DNA from: Deroplatys truncata
Taxonomy: Eukaryota; Arthropoda; Insecta; Mantodea; Mantidae
Length of the DNA stretch: 64,000 bases
Direction of reading: 5' to 3'
Assembly (NCBI GenBank): GCA_030765065.1
Contig: CM060990.1
Coordinates: forward strand, 663,970,618-664,034,617
Shown: piece after piece, positions 22,757 to 33,444 of the stretch
How the letters are laid out: each line of letters begins with the position of its first letter
How positions within the stretch are numbered: the stretch's first letter is position 1
Notes under the pieces: model-generated
The model's input: the letters and a program-made list of their open reading frames with translations, nothing else
Told to the model about the DNA's origin: nothing
The model's database searches: none
Translations under genes and position numbers: made by a program

Positions 22757-23775
22757 TCCAAGTTTAATATAAATCGCGGCTTTTCCTACATTTACCGTTA
22801 GGCTATCTGTCTTGCTCACTTGGTCACGGCGAATTATCAAATAAAGGGACAAAGGCGTTACACCCTCGCTGTAGGAATAATGGCACTGCGACCGAAGAGA
22901 GGTAATAAAACTAGGTTTTCTGCCTTCAAAAGCACTATTCCTGTAGCTAAAACATTTCGTCGTGGACAGTATTTTAACATAGCGCTTAAATTATTTACAT
23001 TAAACCATTTATAACTCTACTAATATTAGTAACCTAGATAGATACATAACGTTAAATCACCCTTCTTAAAATATACAAGCAGTATGAGAAAAAGATATTT
23101 ACATAGTACGATTTAACATCAATAAAAGTTAATTAATAAATTATCTATAATTACAGTTCTCGGGTTCGGCCTAGAGTTGCCGTTTCACATGTTATACCCT
23201 TTTGTGGCTTGTATTGCACATTTAATGTGTGCACTTGAGCAGTAGCATAGGGTTAGAATTCATGATGTAATTTTATCATTTTTTAAATAAATTATATGAT
23301 AAGGCTTCTCTGAATGAAACTTGGTTATTAAAAAGTAATGTTATTGCATTATTACTGCATTCTTTTCAGTTCTGGGGGTGGTATGTACTGGGAATGATAA
23401 AAGTACGTATATTCATAAAACTTAGTTTTTAGCGCATAGAAATTCAGTTTCTTTTTTTAAATATAAATATATATATTTATATTTTATAAAATCTACTGAA
23501 AATGAGTCTGTGTAAGAGGGTTTGTTCATAAATGCATTAATTGAAATTTCAGGACATTAATACATGTGTAAGTTCATGATTGGAAAGAACTGGTTATTAA
23601 AAGTGGTATTCATCATTTTTGTTGTTGCATTCACCTCAGAATTTTCTGTATGCAATCATTATTTTTCCTTGATTTTACACTGTTTTTAAGTGCCCCCATG
23701 GAAGTGTAAAATAGGGGTTTCACTGTAATCTTGTTCTTTTCATGTTAATCTATAATTGTTGTCATAAAGTTATAA

Positions 23776-23990
23776 CTGGCATGGGTAGCCTAAATTGTTA
23801 AGGCCTGTAATCGTGAAGCAGAGGTCTGTGATTCAATCCCACCAGGACTGTTTTCCCTGACAGGTTTTTAGGCCTCAGTTCTCATTCCTGAAAACGCTGG
23901 GGAGGTTTCCCAAAGCTGGTCCTGAAAGTTTCCTTCCCAAAATTTGCATCATTTCTCACACTGATCCACAAAAATGTGAGATTTCAATGA
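23776..23990 (+). repeat. tRNA-derived SINE, family B, copy 2
   Basis: Head GGCATGGGTAGCCTAAATTG with B-box-like gtgattcaatcccacc, then CCCTGACAGGTTTTT and TTCTCATTCCTGAAAAC. It is related to 6785-7020. Confidence 0.6.
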
Positions 23991-24130
23991 ATTGGCACAC
24001 ATGAATTTCCTAAACTGTATTCTTAAAAGGAAATATAATAATTAAATGCTAAAAACAAACAATCCACAATGAATCAATAAAAATGCAGTTTTTATAATTT
24101 TTTACATACATTTTTTTGTAAATTTCTTAG

Positions 24131-24289
24131 GTTTCCATCCTGGGCACATGGCTACTGGCAGCACATTTTTGTTGATGGAAACATGCTCACCTACATGGAC
24201 CATTCTTCCTTCAAAACATACACATTTTGCTGTCTTGATTCAGACCGTGGTCCTAATGAAAGGATTCCAGTATTTGTATGCACTCAATG
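24131..24289 (+). CDS. Host gene, internal exon D
   Basis: The acceptor is aatttcttag and the donor AATG|GTAAGC. The frame gives FPSWAHGYWQHIFVDGNMLT then YMDHSSFKTYTFCCLDSDRG and ends VFVCTQ plus TG. The run C-R-F-P-x-W-x-x-G-x-W-x-H-x-x-V-x-G...Y-x-D-x-x-S-F-K-T-Y is a recognisable conserved block of insect DUF7044-like domains (established family knowledge from memory). The exon enters needing one base and exits in phase 2, matching exons C and E. The following exon supplies T, making TGT (Cys) and the block T-Q-C-G-E-E. This is the most strongly conserved-looking exon in the window. Confidence 0.86.
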
Positions 24290-24592
24290 GTAAGCAGAAT
24301 TTCTACAACGTATTTTGTTACAAGAATAATTAAACCTTGCTGAAGGTACTTGCTTATCATAATGGAGTTTCCCGTATATGGTAAATGTTTTTGTGGTAAT
24401 ATTACCAGCTGCAAAGCTATCTAAAAGCTGCATACTGGCCTAAGAATAAACTTATGTATTCCCAAAGCTATTCATGCTATCAATTGCAATTTCTATTAAA
24501 TTCTTAACAATTTCCTTTATTATTTTTCTCTCTCTCTTTAAGTGTATGTTAAGCATGCTTAGGGAGGTGAATCATTTTTAAATTAGGAACTA

Positions 24593-25544
24593 CAGTAAAA
24601 CCTCGTTAATCCGGACCAATTGGGGCTTAATGTTGTCCGGATTATCAAAAGTCCAGTTTAAGTGATGTAAACACCACAGAGAAATTGTGAATGAAATTAC
24701 AGTACTGTATAATTTTATTAGAACGTAAGATACAATAGGCCCACCTGATTTTAATTACACATTCTTTATTTGTTTGGTTTGAAGAAACTACCAATTTTCT
24801 TTTGTGGTCTATCGCACATCTCTTTCACAATGAGATCACGAAGACTCCTCATATGATGGTAGTATGCGGAAATCTGTTTATTGTCAGTTTTCTCGACAAA
24901 GTCTATTACATAATTCAGATGCTGTTTAACCTCACTTAATTTCACTTTCGACTTTCCAAAATCCACATCCTCAGCCTCAGATTCGCTACTAGTGTCCCTT
25001 GCATTGCTTACACTTTCCACAATTTCTTTGTCAGTCATGATGTGATAGCCTGGATCATCTTCATCTCCGTCAAGCCAATGTTCAATCTCGCCTACTGTGA
25101 CAGCTTTCTCGCCACCCACAACCAGTGTTTGGTGGAAGTCATTTAATTCAATTGCATTGGTGTTTAATTCAATACTGTCATCATACAAAAGTTTCTTCCA
25201 CGCATTAGTCAATGTGATGTTTGAAATGCTGTTTACTGCACTTGCAAAATTGAAAATCATGGATCTGAAATCATACAATTTTATATAAGCCCTATCGCAG
25301 GTACAGCAAGAGTGTGGTAAGGAGGGCAGCCTAATGTACCATTGTCACTACTGTATTCCTGGTATTCCCAAGAAATGCCTATTGTACAGTCTGTGCAAAA
25401 ATAAAATGGAGAATTTCCTTAAGTTTGTCATAGTGCATTACTATAATTTAAGTTAGCAATTCGCAGATTTTTTCTTTTTAAGGATGCTTGTCCAGATTAA
25501 GCGAATTCTAGTTTAAAGGGGTCTGGATTAATGAAGTTTTATTG
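24593..25544 (-). mobile_element. Tigger-like element, shortened, with transposase tail
   Basis: Ends CAGTAAAACCTCGTTAATCC (24593) and GGATTAATGAAGTTTTATTG (to 25544) are inverted repeats of at least 25 bp with four differences, all C/T or G/A. TA flanks both sides. At 952 bp it is a deletion derivative that retains only the transposase C-terminal part. Confidence 0.82.
24766..25278 (-). CDS. C-terminal part of a Tigger-type transposase
   Basis: An open 170-codon stretch: SNITLTNAWKKLLYDDS, then GEIEHWLDGDEDDPGYH, MTDKEIVESVSN, an acidic serine-rich stretch (SSESEAEDVDFG) and a last part ending KKIGSFFKPNK. This order (..AW.K.., D..G...MTD.EIV..V, acidic, Y..LR.L, I..FF) is the tail of jerky/TIGD-type transposases after the DDE domain. 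The catalytic part is missing. That it stayed open while the element shrank may be chance or recent activity. Confidence 0.65.
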   Translation of the reverse strand: MYDFRSMIFNFASAVNSISNITLTNAWKKLLYDDSIELNTNAIELNDFHQTLVVGGEKAVTVGEIEHWLDGDEDDPGYHIMTDKEIVESVSNARDTSSESEAEDVDFGKSKVKLSEVKQHLNYVIDFVEKTDNKQISAYYHHMRSLRDLIVKEMCDRPQKKIGSFFKPNK

Positions 25545-25931
25545 TACTTAAATTCTTATAATGAAATTCAGCACATGTTAAACACGTATATGACTTCTAA
25601 GATCATGATAAAGCCTTCATTAACCCATTCGCAACATATGACGATCAGGGCTCACGCGCACTTGTTTGCCATATGAATTGTATGGTGAACTAGGCTCACA
25701 ATGCTGCATTGCTCTACATAACTATATGTAGTTTAGGTTCCTTCATTTGTATTTGTATATGTTTCAAATGAAGTGGTGAAATGTGGTGATTAATTCTCGC
25801 AGTATGACCTCACAAACTGTGTTTCAACCAAGGAAAAATAATTTTATTCTTCCTGCACTGGTGTCCGTAAGCCATCATGGCTGCAAAAATAATCCATGTG
25901 GATGACTAGAAGGGTTTGAGAAAACTGATAC

Positions 25932-26407
25932 TGTCGTGACCTCTAAACAAATGCTCAATGGGAGGTAGGCGACTCGCTAATATGGTACCAGGAAGTTAAC
26001 AACTTAAACAAGGCGAGGCCACGACAAGGGACGCAGCTAATTGAAAATGAAAAATATTATAGAATATCTGATAAAAGGATTTCTACATGGTTCAGAATGG
26101 AAGAAAGGAGCTTTATACTATGGTAAATTAAACAGGGAAGACTTGGATGGTAAGATGTTATATTACTAAAAGTGGGTACATTACCTCCTTGACTTCATGT
26201 CCACTCGTCAAGGACACCATACATCTTCGTGTATGGGGAGTGTGTAACACCACACCCTGCCTGCTACGACTGTACTCACTGACTGCCAAGCCACGCTACT
26301 TCAGCGTGGGACGCTATCTAAGCTTCTTACCCCCACCACTCTTACGTAATCCCCGATCCAGGCGGCCAAGGACACATACACACTTAACAATGCTTGCACG
26401 TGTCACA
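25932..26407 (-). repeat. 3' LTR of the non-coding element
   Basis: 476 bp. In minus sense a TATA box (GTATAAAGCTCC, 26117 downwards) is visible. The 126-codon plus-strand ORF that starts in it at 26147 is not a gene. It differs from its partner by few bases and a 3-base indel near the end (CTTAACAATGC against CTTAATGC). Confidence 0.88.
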
Positions 26408-29400
26408 TCTCCCCCTGGCCACCCAGATCGACGCCCTTGTCGACACAAGGAGGATTTTGTTTGTGGAGAAGAAAAAAAAAATTACAATACAGAAGAAAAT
26501 ATGACATACAAGAGGTTAGATAATTGAACAAGCAGTATCTGTGAATATATATGGAGCATACATGTCTGTGAAAGGAAGCAAAGGCTGATTAGCATATTTG
26601 GGAGTCTTGAGTGCCACTGACGATGTTTTTGTTTGACAGATCACCTACGTACGAGTACCCCGCACACGCACACTACACCATGCTGCCACTGTTACATGCA
26701 CACTACACTGCACCTGGATGTTCCAACGTAACTGTTTGTGGGTGGGATTTCCACATCACCCACAACGACGAATTTTCAGCTGCAGTCTTTCAGGTGCTGC
26801 AGGTCGCTGAAGATGGGGGGGGGAGCAATCGCTAGCTTGGACTGCCCCCCAAAATAGTGGCTCCTTATGCCACTGCAGTGTAGTGGATGAACGACAGCTC
26901 TCCTGTGGTGTCTCTGGAACCTCTGGCGTGACTGTCCAGCGGGGGTACTCCTCTTGACACTCGAGCTCCCGAATCAGCAAAGTCACTATAACAGAAATCA
27001 CAGAAAGGTAGAGATTGTGCTCCAGAAGATCATCATACATAAAAAAAAAAAGTAGTAGGTCATTTACAGTAAAAAGGTTTAAAATGCCAAAAAGGTTTAC
27101 AATCAATCAATTCTTTTAGTATGGGGCAAAGAGAAAAAAAATGACTACACGTTGACATAAAAACTGAATTTTATAAGGGGTTACCATCCAAAATTTAACA
27201 CAAACTGCTTTAGAATCCAAATACAGAGACACAAAAGGGCCAGAATACATAAATATTACATCAGTGACATTCATTGTTTACATACAATAACACAACACAA
27301 ATATAGAAACTTATTTGGGATCCCAATATTATTTTTAACCAGCTGGTACTACTAATGAAAAGAAATAAGTGCACTTACAATACATTCCTACATGACAATG
27401 AAATGAAATCATTCATACTGACCATGGCCCAAATTATACACAACACTCACTTAAATAACTAACCAAAACTACTGTGTGCATTACTACAGACTTCAAAAAT
27501 AAATCCACAGCACATACATCAAACTACACCTCATTACATATTTTCAACTACAATACTCATGCTTTACTGTCAAATATATAGTCTCCTCTACATTACTATC
27601 TTATGATAATTATCATCATCATTTCAATCATCATCATCATCATCATCATCATCATTATCTTAGCTTTCAACTTTCTCGTAGACAGTAATTACTGAGAAAA
27701 TAAAATATCTTCACTGACGTTTCTCATTCAACATGCTGCAAAGTCAAAAATACCTGACATAGGCATCAACTTAAAGAAATCACATTAACATTTCAGGAAT
27801 GACACAAATAACATGGCATTATACTGTTGCATCCACATCCTCCGAATCAAAATTAAGCTGGAAAATAGATAGTATTAAAACTCGCTATATAAGATGGTAC
27901 TAAACTTGTTGCATAAACACAAAAAAAATTATTCTCATTGCATACACTTCATTACATTTACTCTCGTGTGAATACATCACACATGCTATACTGGGCACGT
28001 TTCAGCAACACCAATAAGCAAAAATCTCTCAACACATCACATTAAATCGAATTTCCAGGTACATGTAGCCCTCCTGAAAATCAAACATTTACACTTCAAC
28101 TATCGGGGTTACTCTTTGGCACTTCCACCGAAGCTGACATCATCTCATCTCATCTCATCTCTCACATTACCACCGTCGGGGTTACTCTTAGGCACTTCCA
28201 CTGAGGCAAATATTTACTTATCTCTCACATAACCTCAAAAACATACATACACACACTATTCATGCAACAATTTTCTGCAAAGAAAGATCACAGCATCATA
28301 ATGAGACCCAAACCAAACCAAATCGAATACAACAGAACAAAGCACATTACCAAAATAATACTGTCACATAACATTCATGAAAATCAAAGCTTAATTAAGC
28401 ACACGGTACACATCAAACACATTCCTGCAGCATAACATAACAAAACAAATGATTTGCAGTGCCCAAAACAGAATTCAAAATTTAAGTTACATAAAATAAT
28501 AATAAACTTTCAATTTAGCAGAGACATTCATAGCACACATTATTCCTGAAAAGAAAAGCTTAATTAAGCATCAGTCAGTGAAACAATAAAAATTTAGCAT
28601 ACCTGTGTGAGTTATGAAACTGTTTCATTCGTCCAAACTTTAGCACACACAATGTTCACATACTTACAGGTCTTGTTTCTTATTCTTTCTTTTTACCATA
28701 AAATTCCAGTGTAACTTTCCAAAATCTGGTAACACACATATAGCTGATCCATCAACATCCACGTCGTACTGGTCCATATTGGAGTCACGTTAAACCTAAT
28801 TAGGTGAAGATACTGGCAAGGTTGGTAGTAGCTCCTGAAACTTTTACTTACATTAGTCATTTTGAAATATTTTCCCCCAAAAATATTCATTGCATAACTA
28901 GATAAACCAAACTTGGCAATGGTGAAGCAAAATTATCATCATTATGATTACCACTATTCGTACCGAGAGCGTACAATGCACAAATATGAATTTTCAATAT
29001 ATATACTCTTCTTGACTTTTGTTGTTGTATTATTTTAAATATTTCAAACAGATGCACCACACTTTTTATACACACGCAATTTTAAACACGCAACACGCGA
29101 ACTTTTTAAAATATTTGCTTCACTTTCGAGTCGTTAAAAAATCACAAGATGACGCAACCAATAAATGCAATGTTACGTAGACCAGCTAACACACGCAACG
29201 ATATTATCAAAGTTACAAATATCGCCCAATTTTTCACAATTCACAAAAATATGTACTTTAAAATGACCAGTACGAATGATTTATCACAGTAACAGAATTT
29301 AGTAGAAGTGAAGCCAAGGTAAGGGGAAAATTGGAGCCAAAAGTTTTAGCGTCACGCCACCGACAGACAATGGAAAAAATTTAAAAATGAACTAAAAATT

Positions 29401-29629
29401 AAAATATAGACACGGGACTTTCAGAAAACAATACAACAGGAATTTAGAATAAAGAAACCACAAATGATACAACCAAAACCCTTACCCTTAAGCCAAGAAA
29501 AAGATTTACATTTTTAACGAACACGTGGAGGACCAAAAAGTTACATTTTAGTGAAAAAAAAAAATTTGCAGTTAAAAATCTCAAAAATATCCGGCCCTCC
29601 ACCAAGATACTCGGCGCCTCACACCAAGA
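26408..29629. other. Internal region of the LTR element, non-coding
   Basis: Most of 27120-29600 is strongly A/C-rich on the plus strand with many ACA and CAC runs. A CAT microsatellite lies at 27612-27657. Two copies of TCGGGGTTACTCTT(T/A)GGCAC form a short tandem duplication at about 28103-28210. No domain is seen on either strand. Confidence 0.7.
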
Positions 29630-30102
29630 TGTTGTGACCTCTAAACAAATGCTCAATGGGAGATAGGCGACTCGCTAATAAGGTACCAGGAAGTTCACAA
29701 TTTAAACAAGACGAGGCCACGACAAGGGATGCAGCTAATTGAAAATGAAAAATATTATAGAATATCTGATAAAAGGATTCCTACATGGTTCAGAATGGAA
29801 GAAAGGAGCTTTATACTATGGTAAATTAAACAGGGAAGACTTGGATGGTAAGATGTTATATTACTAAAAGTGGGTACATTACCTCCTTGACTTCATGTCC
29901 ACTCGTCGAGGACGCCATACATCTTCGTGTATGGGAAGTGCATAACAACACACCCTGCCTGCTACGACTGTACTCACTGACTGCCAAGCCACGCTACTTC
30001 AGCGTGGGACGCTATCTAAGCTTCTTACCCCCACCACTCTTACGTAATCCCCGATCCAGGCGGCCAAGGACACATACACACTTAATGCTTGCACATGTCA
30101 CA
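29630..30102 (-). repeat. 5' LTR of the non-coding element
   Basis: 473 bp, partner of 25932-26407. The TATA box in minus sense lies at 29815-29809. The plus-strand ORF running out of it at 29845-30300 joins LTR sequence to the acidic piggyBac region and is not a real gene. Confidence 0.88.
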
Positions 30103-31026
30103 ATACAAAGTGTATTAGAGAGTGATAGTGAAAATGGTGAGTTTTCTGAATATGAAACAGAGACTAAAGAAAGTTCTAGTGACATTGATAATGAATCTAG
30201 TGCAGAAACCAGTGAGGAAAATGATGATGAAACCAATAATGACACGCCAGGCCCTTCGAAACATGTCCATATTATGACAAAGAAAAAACAGTGTGATTGA
30301 AATTGGACTAAAACTGACAATAACTGTTCTCTACCCTTTTACTGCAAATAGTGGTTTTTGTAAAGACTTACTGATCAAGCATTCATCACAGATTTCATCT
30401 GCGCTTTCAATTTTTTTAGGAAAACATGAAACCATTGTTTGACAAAATGTGTTGCGAAGCTAATGCTTATACAATAGGCAGTTGAACAATCCGACAGAAA
30501 AATTTTGAAAGAAGATGAAAAATGGTCTAACACTACGGTAGATGAAATTAGGGCTGTATTGTTAGTTTGATGTCTCAAGTGCGAAAATCGCGTGTTTAAT
30601 TGTATTGGAGCAAAGGTGATGCCTTGAAACCCCAATTGTAAGTAAAAAATATGATGTTGCTCTTCATTTACAAATTGTTTTGACGTCTATCACACACAAC
30701 AGCAGTACTAGGAAAATTTATGCTTTTAATATTGTGCACACAAATTTTCTACAAAAACCCTTATTGGTTGATTTTAAATGATTTTTTAAGCATTAAACTG
30801 TTATCACCCTCACTGGTAGGGGATGTAAATCTGATTTCCTGGTTAGCTGAATAGGCATTTAAATATGATGCCTGCCTGGACATGTCTTAAAATTTATGAT
30901 TTTAATTATTCATTGGACTGTAAGTAGATAGCAAGCTCCCTGACTTTACTTCCCCTGGAGGTCATTTTTGTTTGCTCTTTCTGCTGTTCTACATCACTTT
31001 ACCAGAGGGGAAATACATTTTCCATC

Positions 31027-31690
31027 ATGACTCCTCATCGAGACCCACTTCCATCTGGAATTAACATTTGCTCTGGAGTCTACAACCCCCCCAGTTCAGT
31101 TATTCGTTCAGCATTTATAGATTTAAAGAGCAGTTTGGCAACTGCCAATTTATTTTCACTGAGGCTCAAAAAGCGAAGGGAAGTAGGTTGTGCTCTTACT
31201 CTGTTACAGATTTTTAGATTTCACCTTTTACAGCAATGTTTAAGTTTTGCAGCTGAGCTGCTTAATATTCTCCAAGCTCTTTTATATACCCGGTTGCAAG
31301 ACCTTGAGCAATGTGTAATTTGTACTGTTTGCTTGAGTGCACTCCACAGCATTCAGTTGCTATACACTTACCATCCTCTTGTACAGCTCATCCAAGATTG
31401 CCCTCACTCACTTGCTGATGCTAACATCAATATGTCCTTTGTGTGTGTTTTTGGACATATTGGCCTGCCAGGGAATGAGGCTGCTGTTACAGCTTTCTAA
31501 CCTGCAATTGCACACCTAGATGTTTTAGTTCTTGTGTTCTTTGTGATGATTTTAGCATTGTGTTATGTGATTCTGTTTTATTGCACTGGCTTGATGAATG
31601 GGCTGGTATTCAAGGGAACAAGCTTCAGGATGTTGAAATTTTCTTATCATGTGGAGTATCTCTTTGCACGCCTCCCATCATGAGAAGGTG
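31027..31690 (+). pseudogene. RNase H domain of a Jockey/I-type LINE
   Basis: The frame contains FAAELLNILQAL (active-site Glu region), TVCLSALHSIQLL where TDSLSALxSI is usual, then YHPLVQLIQDC and VFGHIGLPGNEAAVTAF (usual W-P-G-H-x-G-x-x-G-N-E-x-A-D). The catalytic Asp of the D-S block is gone (TVCLSAL). The remains trail off in other frames to about 31690. No TDGS block remains upstream. Confidence 0.75.
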
Positions 31691-32568
31691 ATTTAATATA
31701 ATTGCATCTATTGCATCTTGGGTACTGTCATCTTAGCCAGAGTCACGTGTTAATTTCCTACACCACACCTCCTTGTGCTCATTGTAATGAATTATGGACT
31801 GTGCAAGATGCTTAAATTCAGTGCCAGTTTTTAGTCCAGTTATGTTATGTGCTATAGAGTTTGTATACTATATTTTATTTGTCATAGCATTATGGGGCAC
31901 TGCATATAGTGTTCACTGTTTTACCTTTTTAGATTTTATTAGCCACTGATCTCTTTTCACTGCCACTTGTCTCTTTTCTTTGTGTCTTCACGTGTCTTCT
32001 AGCTACAAGTTCTGCAATTGCTGGCACTGGTTTTCAATTTCTATTTGTAGGACTATTGAATTACGTATATGGAATTCCTAATCCATTTTATTTGTAGTGT
32101 TTGGTAATGTTTCACACAGTGTTCAGGCGCTAATAATCATAGATGTGTGTCATAAAACTCTATCCTACTACTACTCTCAAAATGGTATCTCAAGTTGTAA
32201 GAGCATTGGTACAGAGAATTGAAGATTCATTATTTGATTCCTAGGTATATCATTGGATTTCTCAATTTTTAATTAAATTTTCATCTTATCTTGTCATAAC
32301 CTCACAATGGCCGTGTTGTAATATTGATGTTGGTTAGACTGAGGGAATACATCCACTTGTAGGATCATTAGTTCAAAAACCTGTTAAAACCATATGTACC
32401 ACAGATTTGAGATGTTTCTATTCCTAAAGCATTTCAACCTCTTGATTGATCTGCTCATGTTACATTTGTAAACTCGGAAGGGTTATGTTTCAAAGGTTAT
32501 CTGTTTTGAAAGTGTCTATTTTAAATGTAAATGCTGTTACTGTAGTTTAATGTTAATGTTTGTTGCAG

Positions 32569-32640
32569 TGGTGAAGAAATGTACACGTGTGCATGGCTGA
32601 AACAACGTGGTGGAATTGTCTTGGAATTTCAGATAGGTGA
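32569..32640 (+). CDS. Host gene, internal exon E with tandem donors
   Basis: After the acceptor gtttgttgcag the only open frame gives (C)GEEMYTCAWLKQRGGIVLEF then QIG. The textbook donor is AG|GTGAGT after 32636, but that leaves phase 1 and shifts the next exon into a stop. Using a second GT four bases downstream (after 32640, GTGACC) adds GTGA and leaves phase 2, which joins the next exon in its conserved frame as Gly-Glu-Ser-Met-Arg. I therefore place the exon end at 32640 and treat 32636 as an alternative. A missed small exon between E and F is the other explanation. Confidence 0.72.
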
Positions 32641-33352
32641 GTGACCCGTATTTCTGCAGATATGTGCCTTCCTGTAGACCTTCAATTGGAATAACACAAC
32701 CAGCCCAATAGAATTATACCATGTATACAGTATCCTTATATATTGCCATATTGCAGGCTTGTATGTTGAGAAATATGACAACTACATATTAGTTTTCTGT
32801 TTAAATCTTGTTTATCCTTTGCAATAATGGACCAAAAATTTGAGATAATAATAAAAATAAAATACTTTTTTGCCTTTTGGAGTATCCTGCTTAAAAACCT
32901 TAATAAAAATCTTGTAAACATGTCCTGCCATCCATTTAAACCCTGCACTGGCTCTCCCCAGTTACCCAATAATAGAACTGAGCATTTAAATTGGACTTTG
33001 TAGACATATTTTAAGGAATGAAAAACAAAATTAAGGAACATGAAATGCAATACACATGACTATATTAAGCATATATAGCCCTTACTTACAAAATGAGGTG
33101 TTTAATATTTGTATATTTTAGTGTTCCACATTTTTCAGTTTAATAAAATTCATGAAACTAAAAAGTTTGTCACTTTGCACAAAACTGCTACCATTTCCTC
33201 TTGACTCTACAGTTTGATCATACCCAAGAAACAGCACAATAGAGATATCTTTTTATTCCAGAAGATCTCTGCTAGAATGGCCGGAAGTAGTTAAGCTAGC
33301 ACAAGTGTTATGTTTCATAAAGGAAAAGTGTTTTATCTTTAATGCTAATGAG

Positions 33353-33355
<3 letters not shown>

Positions 33356-33438
<83 letters not shown>

Positions 33439-33444
33439 AGGGAG
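33356..33444. repeat. (AG)n microsatellite
   Basis: About 80 bases of AG followed by GGAG units. ORFs of alternating Glu-Arg or Ser-Leu across it are artefacts. Confidence 0.98.

Larger units (their letters stand above)
18087..23187 (-). mobile_element. Gypsy-type LTR retrotransposon, deletion derivative
   Basis: Two direct repeats of 1461 bp (18087-19547 and 21727-23187) differ at about twenty positions by eye. They begin TG and end CA in both readings. The flanks carry CATG at 18083-18086 and 23188-23191, a 4-bp target duplication. Coding content is on the minus strand. A primer binding site lies at 21708-21723. The internal region is only 2.18 kb and keeps gag and the integrase end. GPY/F-like integrase sequence assigns it to Ty3/Gypsy. 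Confidence 0.9.
21727..23187 (-). repeat. 5' LTR (minus-strand sense)
   Basis: Near-identical partner of 18087-19547. As the upstream copy in minus sense it would hold the active promoter (CCAAT at 22756-22752 and 22693-22689, TATA at 22660-22651). Confidence 0.92.
17679..23725. mobile_element. Pogo/Tigger-like DNA element split by an LTR retrotransposon
   Basis: The end CACTGGAACCCCTATTTTAC at 17679 matches the inverse of GTAAAATAGGGGTTTCACTG ending at 23725 with two mismatches over 22 bases. TA dinucleotides sit outside both ends (17677-17678 and 23726-23727). Removing the LTR element (18087-23187) and one CATG leaves about 940 bp without a clear transposase, so it was probably non-autonomous. 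The ends resemble the TA-CAGT ends of the other Tigger-like elements here. Confidence 0.75.
25932..30102 (-). mobile_element. Non-coding LTR retrotransposon with ATAC target duplication
   Basis: Direct repeats 25932-26407 and 29630-30102 begin TGT(C/T)GTGACC and end GTCACA. ATAC flanks both sides (25928-25931 and 30103-30106). The 3.2-kb internal region has no recognisable gag or pol. A purine run CCAGGGGGAGA next to the left LTR and TTGGTGTGAGGCGCC next to the right LTR suggest polypurine tract and primer binding site in minus-strand sense. It fits a large non-autonomous LTR derivative. Confidence 0.85.
25624..30660 (+). mobile_element. piggyBac-like relic interrupted by an LTR element
   Basis: TTAA at 25620-25623 is followed by CCCATTCGCAACATATGACG, fitting a piggyBac target and end. 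An ATG at 25877 opens MAAKIIHVDD; after the LTR insertion the same frame continues with an acidic region (30107-30300, SVLESDSENGEFSEYE and following), then GPSKHVH and, further on in other frames, KWSNTTVDEIRAV near 30520-30550, a typical early block of the piggyBac DDE domain. Stops and shifts are many. The right end was not found. Confidence 0.6.

Noticed and set aside
26147..26527. 126-codon plus ORF, also seen at 29845-30300
   Set aside because: It lies in the LTR, opposite to the element sense; the second copy runs into unrelated transposase sequence.
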